From Jaltomata sinuosa (taxonomy: Eukaryota > Streptophyta > Magnoliopsida > Solanales > Solanaceae), in NCBI GenBank assembly GCA_003996215.1, contig QJPP01001688.1, forward strand, positions 186,001 through 250,000: DNA of 64,000 bases, in the 5' to 3' direction. The notes under the pieces are model-generated. The model did not search any database, was not told where the DNA came from, and saw only the letters and a program-made list of their open reading frames with translations. Numbering within the stretch: the first letter of the stretch is position 1; each line of letters begins with the position of its first letter. Positions 11,889 through 22,674 of this stretch are shown in pieces. Both the position numbers and the translations under genes were made by a program.

Positions 11889-12534
11889 TTACATCTGGAG
11901 ACATGAATCAGGAAGGGTTTCCGCAAGTTCCTCTTCACTTCTCTGCACCACCCTTTGCCAAAAACATGACCAAACTATTTCTATAATCTTTGACCACTCA
12001 CATCTAAAGAAGCCCAATAGAACAGCCTTTACTATCCAGATATACCAATCTACTTCCACTCCTATTAAAGAGGATGACCCTAAACCATTCACTTGGTACA
12101 CCCCATATGTGATGAGTGAGCATGATTGGATAAAATAATTCAATCACAAAGGCCTTGGTGTGTGGTGGTTCAAATGTCCTTTCACGGGACATTATCCATA
12201 GGAAATTTGTTCTGACTGTGTTGAATGTCTGGAAGATGATGATGATGATGATGAATAGGATGAATACTATTAAAAAAAGTAGTACCAAAGGAAAAGGGAA
12301 ACTATGAAAGAGAGTTTCAGAAAAGGTATAAAGACGAAGATTCCTCAATCGGCCCACTCAGTCTTCCAGGGAAATATTAATTTCTGGTTTCATACAAATC
12401 TCAAGATTGGCCAACTTTATCCACCCCACTCATAAATGAATATACCAATATCAAAGACAAATCAGAACCTCAGATGTTCATAATAAGCCCTTTTAGCTCC
12501 AGCCATACTCCCGAATTCCCATCTCAACAACCTT
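11889..12534 (+). pseudogene. Endogenous pararetrovirus coding remnant, region between movement and coiled-coil segments
   Basis: This stretch matches 20,180-20,860 of the second viral copy at nucleotide level, for example the shared phrases around CACATCTAAA-AAGCCC and GATTGGATAAAATA. Stops and shifts occur throughout. It starts abruptly at the junction with the inverted leader, so the movement-protein part of this copy is missing. A run of GAT/GATGAT codons lies at about 12,233-12,254. Confidence 0.6.
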
Positions 12535-13059
12535 TTGAAAAAGATAGCATACTCCATGCTCCAAAATACCAAAAAAAATGCTATCTTGCCCTTTGGAAAA
12601 AATCCACCCATGAGTAATATCGAAGTAACAATATATTGGCAATCTAAGAATGCTATCAGCCAAAACAAAGTGTTAACCCATCTTGGAATATCTCTCAAAA
12701 GTGTTGCTTACACTCAAAACAAAGTGGAGACAATTGAGAAGAAAGTAGAACAAGCTTCCACACAACATGTTGAACTCATCAAAGCCCTTGAACGAAGAAT
12801 GGCAAACCTTCAGTATGATATCTGTCCACCAGGAACTTCATTGTTCCACTTCTTTGAACAACAACACAAAGAAATTGATTCCCTTACAGAACAAATACAA
12901 CAACTGAAGTATGGTCCTTTTGATTCACAAAGGCCTCAGAGTCCACCTAAAATCCTTCCTTTTTCCCCATGTCATCACAAACATACTCTCCACCAAAATT
13001 GGGTCACTCCTTTACCAGTTTCCCTTCTGTTTCATATAATCCTATTTCTTTATCTCTAA
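12535..13059 (+). pseudogene. Endogenous pararetrovirus coiled-coil segment
   Basis: An open stretch of 174 codons whose middle (residues about 60-130) is predicted by eye to form a coiled coil: KVETIEKKVEQA, then EQIQQL near residue 120, with regular hydrophobic spacing. A proline-rich piece follows. The homologous segment at 20,870-21,320 in the second copy has the same order. In caulimovirids, coiled-coil regions occur in virion-associated or coat-adjacent proteins, but the exact role here is inferred only. The open frame ends before the acidic segment that follows. Confidence 0.5.
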
Positions 13060-13217
13060 AGCAAGAGAATGAACCAAAATTTGACATTGCCAAATTTTTG
13101 TGGGAATGAAAAGACTCCATTGCAGCCCAAAAATAGTCCAAAAGGAAGAAGGAGTTTGGTGAAAGTTCCAAAGAGCCTGACCCAAAAAACATGATAATCT
13201 GAAGTCATAAAAAGGAC

Positions 13218-13595
13218 TTGATCCTCCCAGATCAAGCTACTTCAGATGATGACTCAATCTTCTCAGATCTAAGTCCAATTATCCCAGACACTGACTTGGA
13301 GATCCCAGACTATGTTGTGCCAGATGATGACTTGATTATCTCTGATCAAGTTGTTCTAGTCTTTTTTTTCTTAGAGAAAGATAATGTCCTAGGATCCATT
13401 ACCCAAGATCTATATGATGATGATCCTACGGATGCATATTTAGAGCATAGTAAAGATTCCTCAAGTAACTCCAAAGGATACGTGTCCTTAATTGAATCCT
13501 TTGAGGAAGACTATCCACCCATATTCATGAACAAACCTAATGAACCTAAAGTTTTTGAGGTGGATAATGCTCATATCAAAATGGCGGATGATTGA
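13218..13595 (+). pseudogene. Endogenous pararetrovirus acidic Asp/Ser-rich segment
   Basis: 125 open codons very rich in Asp, Glu and Ser, with repeated blocks such as SDDDSIFSDLSPIIPDTDLE. Acidic arms flank the coat core in many caulimovirids. The second copy has the same segment at about 21,480-21,940. In this copy the coat core that follows in copy 2 is absent: the text passes within about 70 bases to a zinc knuckle, which indicates an internal deletion of roughly 0.7 kb. Confidence 0.55.
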
Positions 13596-14280
13596 TGGAA
13601 CCCCAACGTCCATCAAGAGTGCCAAACATTTCAGAGGTCAAAGCCTAGGAAATTATTAGAAGAATGATAGATGTTTCGCATGCAATAAGATTGGAGACTA
13701 TGCAAAGAATTGTCATCCTCATCCTAGAAGGTCCAAAAAGCCAATCCAACTCTCTGATGGAATGACAGATTACACAAATATCTTACTCAGCCGAGATGAT
13801 GATCATGAATCACGTTTTCCATTAACAGAAGAACAAACAGAGAAAACTCTTTTCTCCATAGATGTATATGAAGAACATGGGCATATCCATTACCAGATAT
13901 CAGAATCAGAAGAAGTAACCCATAGCCTCACACCGGTTGTTAGTCCTCATATCCCACTTAAAATATACTCATCCAAATGGGACAAACTAATTTGTGATAT
14001 TGCTTTCATAAATACTGGCAATACAACATTGATGTAGAACCCTGCCATCCTTCCTAAGAACCAATGGGTCCCCCACTTCAAAGACTTCAACACAACATCT
14101 GATGCAGTCCTGACCACCAAGTTTATCACAATTAAGTTCTTTCCAGGATTGAAGATCAGAACTAAGCTATATGGTTCAGATATTCCAGGGAAAGACCTCA
14201 TTACTGGTTTTGATATCTACACCTACCTTGAGGATCGACTAAAGATCAAAACTAAAGGAATAGAATTTAAAAGATAGTTC
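13596..14280 (+). pseudogene. Endogenous pararetrovirus zinc-knuckle and aspartic protease region
   Basis: The zinc knuckle reads CFACNKIGDYAKNC (about 13,670); the usual His of the CCHC motif is Asp. It is followed by a basic stretch (HPHPRRSKK). An open segment (13,762-14,037) runs into the aspartic protease, whose catalytic DTG appears as NTG within AFINTGNTTLM, followed by a stop. Downstream residues such as GKDLITGFDIY fit the family's C-terminal protease block. Loss of the catalytic Asp and the stop make it inactive. Confidence 0.75.
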
Positions 14281-15738
14281 AAGTTGTATTCACCGATCTC
14301 AGGTCTGTTCCAGATCACAGATAATTCACCTCTCAAAGTGATTGAACAACAGTTAATAGAACAGTCATGTGCTGAATCTCACAAGGAGTTCTTGAAGAAG
14401 AACAACAATCCTTTATGGCTGGGAGCTTTTTATTAAGCTCCCTTTCAAGAAGAATGAAAGTATCAATCCAACTAAGGCGAGTCACTCAGGCATGAATCCA
14501 GAACATCTTCAGCTCGTAATAAAGGTAAGTGAAGAACTCTTAGAATTTGGATTGATCAAGCCATCAAATTCCTAGTAGTCATATGAAACATTCTATGTAA
14601 ACAAACGGGCTGAACAAAAAAGAGGCAAACTCATATTAGTCATAAATTACCAATCTCTGAACCATTTCCTCCAAAAAGATAAATTCCCTATTCCAAATAA
14701 ACTCACACTTTTTTCACATTTGGCCAAAGCTAGATACTTTTCCAAAAGTTTGACATTAAATCATGATTTTGGCATTTGGGAATCCACCCTAAGGAAAGAC
14801 CAAAGACAGGTTTTTGCATACCAAATTACCACTTCCAATGGAAGGTTATGACATTTGGTCTAAAACCTGCACCCTCCTTATTATAAAAGGCCATGACCAA
14901 AATCTTTTAGCCAATTCTCCATACATCACTAGTTTACATTGATGACATATTACTATTTAGTGATACTTTGGAATAACACTTCAACTTACTTCGTCACTTT
15001 CATGACCTGGTAAAGGAACATGGAATCATGCTCTCAGCAAAGAAAATGGTCGTTGCTCAATAAGAGATTGATTTTCTAGGCATGCATTTCATTCATGGAA
15101 CATACAGTCCTGGGCAACATATTTTCCAAGAATTACTCAAGTTTTCGAACACCAACTTCACAATGAAATAACTTCATCAGTTTTTAGGTGTGATTAACTA
15201 CGTTCGAGATTTTATCTTTAATGTCTCAACATATATTTCTCCACTTATAAAAATGCTCAAAAAGAATGATCGAGCTTGGGGAAAAGATCAGAATGAAGCA
15301 GTTCAAAACATAAAGAAAATATTCGACAAAGTCAAAACACTTTATATTCCCTCAGACGGAAAAAAGATATTATAGATCGATGCTACCAATGAATATCAGA
15401 GTGCAATCCAGTTGGAAGAAAAGGATGATCGGTGAAAGACATACGGATAAGTAGGTAGAAAATTTAAAGATGCTAAATAACACTACCATTCTATATTCAA
15501 AGAGATTCTTATGGTGAAAACAAAATTAAAAAGTTCAATTTCTTCTTAATTCACACAGAATTTCTAATCGAGATGGATATAAGGGCCTTCCCATAGATGA
15601 TCAACATAAATAAAAAGATAATTCCGCATTCACAGATTCTCCGATGGGCATAGTTGTTCTCCCCTTACAAATTTCAACTGAAGCACCTCAAGGGGAAATA
15701 TAATATTCTGGCAGATTTTCTATCCAGACCTGATTAAC
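14281..15738 (+). pseudogene. Endogenous pararetrovirus reverse transcriptase and RNase H
   Basis: Degenerate frames keep the order RT then RNase H. The RT catalytic box is visible as YIDDILLFSDT (about 14,937). The RT connection LHQFLGVINYVRDFI follows at about 15,170-15,225, and the open piece 15,190-15,375 holds the start of RNase H. The region closes with LADFLSRPD just before a stop near 15,738, the usual caulimovirid RNase H end. More than ten stops or shifts are present. The order protease-RT-RNase H without integrase separates it from the Gypsy elements nearby. Confidence 0.8.
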
Positions 15739-15810
15739 TTTTAAAAAGATTTTTGTAAGAATAGAACAAGCATAAGATGAAGTAAACAAGAAAAGATTTC
15801 ATCCTTTTAG

Positions 15811-16080
15811 ACGATGCAGGATGAGGCATGCAAGAATTTTACTAGTTACCACGGCTAAATTACCCATACCAAGTTTACTACCCATGTCAAGACAAAATTC
15901 TCTTTGTAGCTTACCCACCTACTTCCCAAAAGTCTATCCACCAGCTTACAACCAGCCTATCCACCTACTTTCCAAATATCTACGCACCAGCTAAAAACTT
16001 GCTTATCCACCTGCTTATAAGTTGCCTACACACCAGCTTGCAAGTTGTTTATCCACCTACTTACAGCAAAAGGGACAAAA
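15811..16080 (+). repeat. Short tandem repeats (CCACC-TGCTTA type) upstream of leader B
   Basis: After a segment beginning GATGCAGG, units of about 20-24 bases built on 'CCACC(T/A)GCTTA' or 'CCAGCTTACAA' repeat about seven times between 15,925 and 16,065. The same block stands at 17,819-18,066 before leader C. Read as protein it is Pro/Tyr/Thr/Leu-rich, but the frame is not conserved. Confidence 0.65.
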
Positions 16081-17054
16081 GTGGATCCTGCTTTTACAAG
16101 CCAACACATGTCTCCAGATATAAATATTATGGTTTTTACGAGTTTGCAGCTGCTTCATAGTACTTAGAATGTCGTGTCTTTTAATTTATTAGGCTCTATC
16201 ACATGCATGTCGGGCCCTGTTTGAATAAAGTGTGTCATTTATTTTATTTTTATTAGGATAGAATAGTGTGCCCAGATAAAGATTTAATATTATTGGATAG
16301 GATAAGGCTTTACTATTTTTTGATTGATGGGCCATGTAAGATAAGGTTTTCTATTTTTAGAAAGTAGGATTTTCTTGTCCTTTGCTTCCTACCTCTATAT
16401 AACGGAAGCTAGGTAGATGATTTAGAAAGACAGAAAATATGACAGAAAACTAGTTAGGAAAATACTACTCTCTATGTAAATTTGTGAAATGAATAATATG
16501 AGTGCTTTCTAAACTTCTCTTTTGTTCTTCTCTTCGGAGGTATGGAAAGGCTGATCCTAGTTCAAGTATAGGGTCCAGAAAAATCTGGCAAGTTAACTTG
16601 TTACAAGTACAATAGTTATTCTATAAGAAAACTTGTTACAAGTACAATAGTTATGGTATAATGGTTTTTTGAGTTTCTAACTTAACTTACAACAACGGGT
16701 AAATCTATTAGTAGAGTGGGACTTTTCCTGAGTTTGTGGAGCGTCTCGGCCAGGGGAGCCGTTTAGTCCATTTTTTGTAGCAAAAAGTTATACTACTATG
16801 ATCCGATTTACCGCTTGACTGAGTTTGGCAAGCCATCCTTTGGGTTGAGAAGCCAATTTTATGGCAAGCCCTCCTTCAAAATGAGAAGCTCAGACTACTG
16901 TGGCAAGCCGTCTTTCAGGATGAGAAACCCGATCTATCAGAAAATCATTATGTAATTTCTATTGTGCTTACGATCTCGTTACCTTACTTAAAGTTCCTAT
17001 TGCTTGTCAATCTTGTTAGCTTGCTAGGTGTCCTCGTGCCCCTCTTACCCCTCT
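16081..17054 (+). promoter_or_regulatory. Endogenous pararetrovirus promoter and leader, copy B
   Basis: Intergenic region with TATA box, transcript leader and, before the primer site, three tandem units of 36-39 bases beginning GGCAAGCC (about 16,826-16,941). It aligns with leader C (18,080-19,085) almost end to end and, inverted, with leader A. It is the viral control region in the middle of the array. Downstream lies only a protease remnant, so this copy no longer controls a complete genome. Confidence 0.8.
16396..16402 (+). promoter_or_regulatory. TATA box of leader B
   Basis: CCTCTATATAACGGAAGC, matching CCTCTATATAAAGGAAGC at 18,393 except for one base after the TATATAA core. Location upstream of the conserved leader supports the call. 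Confidence 0.65.
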
Positions 17055-17064
17055 TGGTATCAGA
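17055..17064 (+). other. Truncated tRNA-iMet primer-binding site after leader B
   Basis: TGGTATCAGA is present, followed by CAAGCCAG rather than the full GCCA end. It aligns with the fuller site at 19,086 but is disrupted, as if a rearrangement occurred at this point. The sequence runs directly into protease codons. Confidence 0.6.
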
Positions 17065-17813
17065 CAAGCCAGTCCAGGTCATTGCTTTTTTGGACGTTGG
17101 TGTAGCATCTTTAATACTTAACCCAATTGTTCTTCCTAAAGATTAATTTATTCCCAATATTACGAAGTTCAACACTGCATCAAAAGGAATCCTAACTACC
17201 AGGATTATCACGAAGTATCCAATCATGATTGAATTCTTCCCAGGACTACAATTCGAAACTAAACTACTTGGTCCCCATATTCTAGGAAAAGACCTCATCA
17301 TCGGGTTTGATATCTATAGGCAACTCAAGGATCAGTTGGAGATTAAAACCTAGGGAATAGCTTTCAAAAAATAGTTCAGGCCATATTCAACAATCCCAAG
17401 GTTATTCCGGCTCACCGATGAGAAATATGTTAGTGAGAAGCCATGTAAGCATATCTTTATTATTAATGCGCAAAGATTGATTCCATCCGGAATGGCAAAT
17501 TATCCACCGACATTATACAAATAATATGTGGAACCATTTGATCTAGCTATCTTTATAAATAGAAAGACTTCATACGAGTGACAAATATTCAGGGATGAAG
17601 TAACTCAGGCCATCACAAGAATAAAATTAAATTTTTCATCCCAAAATTGGGAACATTATGCACCAGATCCATCTAACAGGACGAATTACTTCACCAGATC
17701 ACTAAAAAGAAGCCTGAAAAACAAGGAGCGTTTGAAAGGAAAATATGGCATCGATTGGTGGATGGAAAAAGGATACGCAAGCCTACCTTCAACACCTTCA
17801 AACACTGCTTAAT
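17065..17813 (+). pseudogene. Endogenous pararetrovirus deletion derivative: protease joined to a C-terminal segment
   Basis: The protease starts about 35 bases after the primer-site remnant, with AFLDVGVASLILNP; the catalytic DTG reads DVG. The GKDLIIGFDIY block follows near 17,290. After about 17,440 the text switches to a segment not found in copy 1 (for example WWMEKGYASLP near 17,757) that leads to the GATGCAGG repeat block. Movement, coat, RT and RNase H are all missing between the leader and this C-terminal piece. Stops occur throughout. Confidence 0.65.
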
Positions 17814-17818
17814 CGGAT

Positions 17819-18066
17819 GATGCAGGGTGATGTATGCAAGAATTTCACCAGTTACCACGGAAAAATTACCCATACCAAATTTACTACCTATGTCAAGACA
17901 AAATCCCCTTAGTAACTTACCCACCTACTTCCCAAATGTCTACCCACCAGCTTACAACAAGCTTATCCACCTATTTTTCAAAATATCTACACAACAGCTT
18001 ACAACCTGCTTACCCACCTGCTTATAAATTACCTACACACCAACTTGCAAGTTGCTTATCCACCTG
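17819..18066 (+). repeat. Second copy of the CCACC-TGCTTA tandem repeats
   Basis: Repeat block of the same composition and order as 15,811-16,080, starting about 2,006 bases downstream of it. It immediately precedes leader C. Confidence 0.65.
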
Positions 18067-18079
18067 CTAGCACCAGAAA

Positions 18080-19085
18080 AGAAAAAAGTGGATCCTGCTT
18101 TCACAAGCCATCACATGTATCCAAATATAAATATTAAAGTTTTCACGAGTTTGCAGTTGCTTCATAATACTTCAGTTGTCGTGTCTTTTATTTTATTAGG
18201 CTTTGCCACATGCTTATGGGGCCTGGTATGAATAAAGTGTGTCTTGTATTTCGATTTTATTAGGATAGAATGGTGTGCCCCGATAGGGATTTACTATTTT
18301 TAGATATGATAGGGCTTTACTATTTCTAGAATGGTGGGCCATGTAAGTTTTTATATTTTTAGAAAGTAGGTTGGTCTTGTACTCTGCTTTCTACCTCTAT
18401 ATAAAGGAAGCTAGGTAGAAAATTTAGATAGATAGAAAATTAGGCAGAAAACTAGTTAGGAAAAATTAGGCAGAAAACTAGTTAGGAAAATACTACTATC
18501 TTTGTAAATTTGTGATATGAATAATATGAGTGCTTTCTAAACTTCTCTCTTGTTCTTCTCTTCGGAGGGATGGAATGGCTGATCCTAGTTCAAGTATAGG
18601 GTTCGAAAAAATTTGGTAAGTTAACTTGTTAGAAATACAATGGTTATTATATAAGGAAACTTGTTACAAGTACAATAGTTTGGTATAATGGTTTTCTGGG
18701 TTTCTAACTTAACTTACCACAGTAGGTAAATCTGTAAGTAGAGTGGGAATTTTTTTGAGTTTGTGGGGCGTCCAGTCCAGGGGAGCCGTTTAGCTTATTT
18801 TTTGTAGGGAAAAGTTATCTTACTATGATCGGATTTACTGTTTGACTGAGTTTGGCAAGCCATCCTTGGGGTTGAGAAGCTGACTTTGTGGCAAGCTGTC
18901 CTTTGGGATGAGAAGCCCAGACTATTGTGGCAATCCATCTTTCTGGATGAGAAGCCCAGTCTATCAAAAAACTATTATGCAATTTCTATTATGCTTGCTA
19001 TCTCTTTACACTTGCTTGAAGTTCCTATTGTGCTTTATCAATCTGGTTAGCTTGCTAGGTGTTTTTGGTGCCCCTTATACCCCCT
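18080..19085 (+). promoter_or_regulatory. Endogenous pararetrovirus promoter and leader, copy C
   Basis: The best preserved leader. It contains TATA box, leader, a tandem duplication of about 28 bases around GGCAGAAAACTAGTTAGG (about 18,436-18,492), the TTCTCTTCGGAGGG block (about 18,556) and three GGCAAGCC-type units (about 18,851-18,963). It leads directly into an intact-looking primer site and the movement-protein region, so it is positioned as the natural leader of copy 2. Activity cannot be judged from sequence. Confidence 0.8.
18398..18405 (+). promoter_or_regulatory. TATA box of leader C
   Basis: CCTCTATATAAAGGAAGC; the same box is found in leaders A and B. It lies about 690 bases upstream of the primer-binding site. 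Confidence 0.7.
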
Positions 19086-19099
19086 TGGTATTAGAGCCA
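19086..19099 (+). other. tRNA-iMet primer-binding site of pararetrovirus copy 2
   Basis: TGGTATTAGAGCCA differs by one base from the consensus complement of the initiator tRNA-Met 3' end (TGGTATCAGAGCCA). Caulimovirids use this primer, and the position after the leader agrees. Confidence 0.75.
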
Positions 19100-19355
19100 T
19101 CCCATTCCTTCCGTGGGAAGGAATAAGGTTTCGAATAAGATCTACACATATCGTTATTATCGTCAACTTTACATACTACAGTCTTGTCTGCATCTTTAGT
19201 TATAACTCAATCCAAATTATAGTCTATTTTTGTTTGAGTCTTTAGTCATATTTTCGACCAGAGTCTCTTGTATATACCTGTGTTAGAGTCATAGTATACC
19301 AGAGTCGTTACCATAGTCATATTATATTTGAGTCATTCTACCTAGCTTCATAAAT

Positions 19356-20025
19356 ATGTCTGAGTCATTTTCATCTTCGTCTAGTCCTTGCAAGTCTCTT
19401 GCAAAAATAAATATGTCTCCTACCCTCAGAAAAACTGTCATTAAATATGATTACCTTTATGAATTAGATGTTTACCCCCAGAAAATAAAGTGTCTGAAAT
19501 TTACCTACCACTACTAAATCCATATTTTGCTTTTGCCAAAAAGGCATGCTCTATGTGGTTACAAATCCATTGCTTGGTCCAAAACAAACCTAAAGGAGTT
19601 AAGGAATACGTTGTTGCATCAAATCTTGACCAGCACCCTATTTTTCCAACTCAAGAGGAACAATTTATTACCCTGCAGATCCCAGAGGATTTTCCATAAT
19701 AGCGGAAAACCCATTGTTTCACCCATATCCATTTTGGTGTTGTCAGAGTAGCATTAACATATCATGGAAGGAAAGGCCAACCAATTATGGCCCATATTTC
19801 ACTCTTTGATACTGGATACAACGAGTACCAACATGCAAACTTGGAAACCACAACAATCATTCTGAATGCCGAGATAGTGTTTGTCACTCTGTTTCCAAAT
19901 TTTAACATATCCTTGTATGATTTGTATCAGACAGAGGCGCTGAAGATCCAGGTCCAGATCCAAGGAGCTCCACAAGCTACAGATGCCATACATGCAACTC
20001 TCCACTACCAAATAGCTTGGTGAGT
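19356..20025 (+). pseudogene. Endogenous pararetrovirus movement-protein (30K type) remnant
   Basis: A first open piece starts at the ATG at 19,356 with a Ser-rich N-terminus and stops at 19,517. A second (19,490-19,699) ends in ITLQIPEDFP. A third (19,787-20,023) carries VFVTLFPNFNISL and the LHYQIAW pattern, which fit the 30K-superfamily movement domain of caulimovirids. Frame changes separate the three, and a stop replaces the residue after IAW. This part is absent from copy 1. Assignment is by pattern recognition. Confidence 0.6.
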
Positions 20026-21320
20026 TCAAAACCATGCCATTGATCTTTCTCTTCCAGGTGGTAAAAATGCTTTTCTCTAAAACGTAGATGCCACCAACAG
20101 AACTACCATGTGTACCCAAATCCCTTAAGAAGCTATCTAGGGAAGAATTGTCAAAATTCTTCCAGATTCATGGGTCATAAATTATGAGAAGTTGAGAGAA
20201 TCTGTTGAACCTCTCCACTCCTCTGAACCAACCATTGCCAAAAAACATGACAAAACTACTTCTATAAGCTTTGACCACTCACATCTAAAAAAGCCCGATA
20301 GAACAGTCATTTATATCCATATGTACCAATCTTCTTCTACTCATATGATTGATGATGACCCTGAAACATTCTCTTGGAGAGTCTAAAATGTCATGAGTGA
20401 CCATGATTGGATAAAATATTTCGATCATGAAGGTCGTGGTGTATGTCCATGGGATATCAAGTGTGATTGTCAAGAATTCCTTGACGATAACGTCGAATGG
20501 GATGAATACTATTATGTAAGAGCCAAATGGGAGAAAAATAAAAAAGGAGGAAAATCTGAAAAGGAGTTTTAGAAAAGTTATAAAGATGGAGATTCCTTTG
20601 TCGATTCACTTAGCCGTCCACGGAAGAATGAATTTCTTGTCTCATATAAATCTCAAAATTGGCCACTCTTACCTACCCTAAAAGTAAACCACAAATAATC
20701 CTAATCCTCATTGTTCATGATAATACCTTCCGGCTCCAGTCATACTCCCGAATTCCCATCTCAACAGCCTTTTGAGAAAAATGGCATAGTCCACGCTCCA
20801 AAAATACCAAAAAAGAATGTCATCTTGCCCTCAGGAGAAAAATCACCCATGAGTGATATTGAAGCAACAATGAACTAGCAATTTGAGAATGCTATCAGCC
20901 AAAACAAAGTGTTAACCCATCTTAGCACATCTCGCAGAAGTGTTGCTCACACTCAGAACAAGATGATGAACAAAGTGGAAGTAGAACAGGCTTTCACACA
21001 ACATATTGGACTCATCAAATCCCTTGAATGAAGAATGGCAACCCTTTAGTATGATATCTATCCACTGGGAACTTCATTATTCCACTTTTTGGAGAAACAG
21101 CACAAAGAAATGGCTTCCCTAAAGGAACAAATACAACAGCTGAAATACGATCCCTTTGACCAACCAAGGCCTCAAAGTACACCTAAAAAGCTTACTTTTC
21201 CCTATGTCATCACAGACATACTCTCCACTAAAATTGGGCCACTCCTTTACCAGTTTCTCTTCTGTTTCACACAACCTTATGTCTTTCTCTCCAAAGCAAG
21301 AGAAGGAACCAGAATTTGAC
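20026..21320 (+). pseudogene. Endogenous pararetrovirus middle region with coiled-coil segment, copy 2
   Basis: Homologous to 11,889-13,059 of copy 1. It includes an open 64-codon piece (20,192-20,386) and the coiled-coil part (KEQIQQLKYDPFD near 21,125). Several in-frame stops are present, for example after the LESLE-like block near 21,030, so no long ORF remains. Confidence 0.6.
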
Positions 21321-21479
21321 ATTGCCAAATTTGTGTGGGAACAAAAAGACTCCATTGCAGCCTAAAAGTTGTCCAAAAGCAATAAGGAGTTTGGTGAAAG
21401 TTCCAAAGAGCCAGACCCAAAAAACATGATGATCTAACGTCACAAAACATGATGATCTCAAGTCATAAAAAGGAATTGC

Positions 21480-21945
21480 CCTTTCCAGTTCAAGATTTTT
21501 CTGACGATGACTCTATCTTCTCAGATTAGAGTCTAATTATCCTAGATACTGACTTAGAGATCCCAAACTATGTTGTGTCAGATGATGACTTGATTATCTC
21601 CGATTAAGTAGTTCCTGACCTCTATGGCATAGATGATGATGATGTCCTAGGATCTAGTACTTATGATCCATATGATGTTAATCATACAGAAACATACTCA
21701 AAGTACAGTGACAATTCATTTTCTAATGATCCTATTGAAGGATACACTAAAGATCCATATGATAGTGATCCTACTGAAGGATACATCGAAGAAAGTGAAG
21801 ATTCCTCATAAGACTCCAAAGAATATATTGAGAAAATTGCATAATCCTCAATTGAATCTGTTGAAGAAGAATATCCATTAATATTCATGAATCGACCATG
21901 AGAGCCAGAAGTTTTTGAAGTTGATGATTTATGGGAAGAAATGAC
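21480..21945 (+). pseudogene. Endogenous pararetrovirus acidic segment, copy 2
   Basis: Counterpart of 13,218-13,595: Asp/Ser-rich codons such as DSIFSD, with extra internal repeats of a 'GATCCATATGA' phrase at about 21,666 and 21,751. It is broken by several stops. It leads into the coat core, which copy 1 lacks. Confidence 0.5.
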
Positions 21946-22665
21946 AAAAAAGCCAAATCCAGAAAGGGGATCAGAACCACTAACACACCAAAACTGGTTG
22001 GGAGTGGATTCCATACCTTCACACTTGATGATGTCAAAGTATCCAGATGGCCCCAAAGGATCCAAGATTTCTATACTTGGATGGCAACAAAAAATCTCAT
22101 CGAGCGATAAAGGTACCTGATCCAATCATAATTCACTTCAAGGTTCTCCGGAATCCTGAGAGACTGGTGGAATTCACTTGGGATACAAGATAAAAATACT
22201 TTCCTCACATTCCAAGATTTTGCCTTCACTACCAGAATATTACATGAAGTATTATGTGCTGAAATAGGCCAAAGTCAAGAAAAGCTGCAATAACAGTTCC
22301 TTGAAATGAAGTGTGTCTCATTTGAGAGGTATATCATCAATATCCACTTTTAGAAAATAGGAAAAATATACTTTGAATTAGGCAGAGATACTAGCCTAAA
22401 GAAAGCCTTCATTTCATCACTACCAAAGATGTTGTCAGGCCGCACTATGACAATTATTAAGGAGAAATTTCAGTTAATAACGATCCCAAAAGTTGGATAC
22501 ATCAGGAAATCAATATTCTTAGCATTGGATGATATTTGCACAAAAAGATTTGTACTGAAGCAAATCATTCAAAACAATCCAACCCTAGATAAAGCATGTG
22601 TCAAATCTGATTTTATCATTAGGTTAGATTGCTCTTGCCATGCACCTAGATGACAGAAAAGATTT
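21946..22665 (+). pseudogene. Endogenous pararetrovirus coat-protein core remnant
   Basis: Fragments in several frames resemble the gag-like capsid core of caulimovirids: a Trp-rich piece near 22,150, a KKAFISSLPKMLSGRT segment (about 22,400-22,447), and an open stretch (22,429-22,653) ending in Cys/His-rich RLDCSCHAPR. The frame is broken many times. The zinc knuckle, protease and RT that should follow are cut off at about 22,820 by the Gypsy element on the other strand. Confidence 0.5.
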
Positions 22666-22674
22666 AGGCAGTTT

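Noticed and set aside
17440..17813. Translation transactivator of the pararetrovirus
   Set aside because: The C-terminal segment is short, broken and shows no motif that I can assign.
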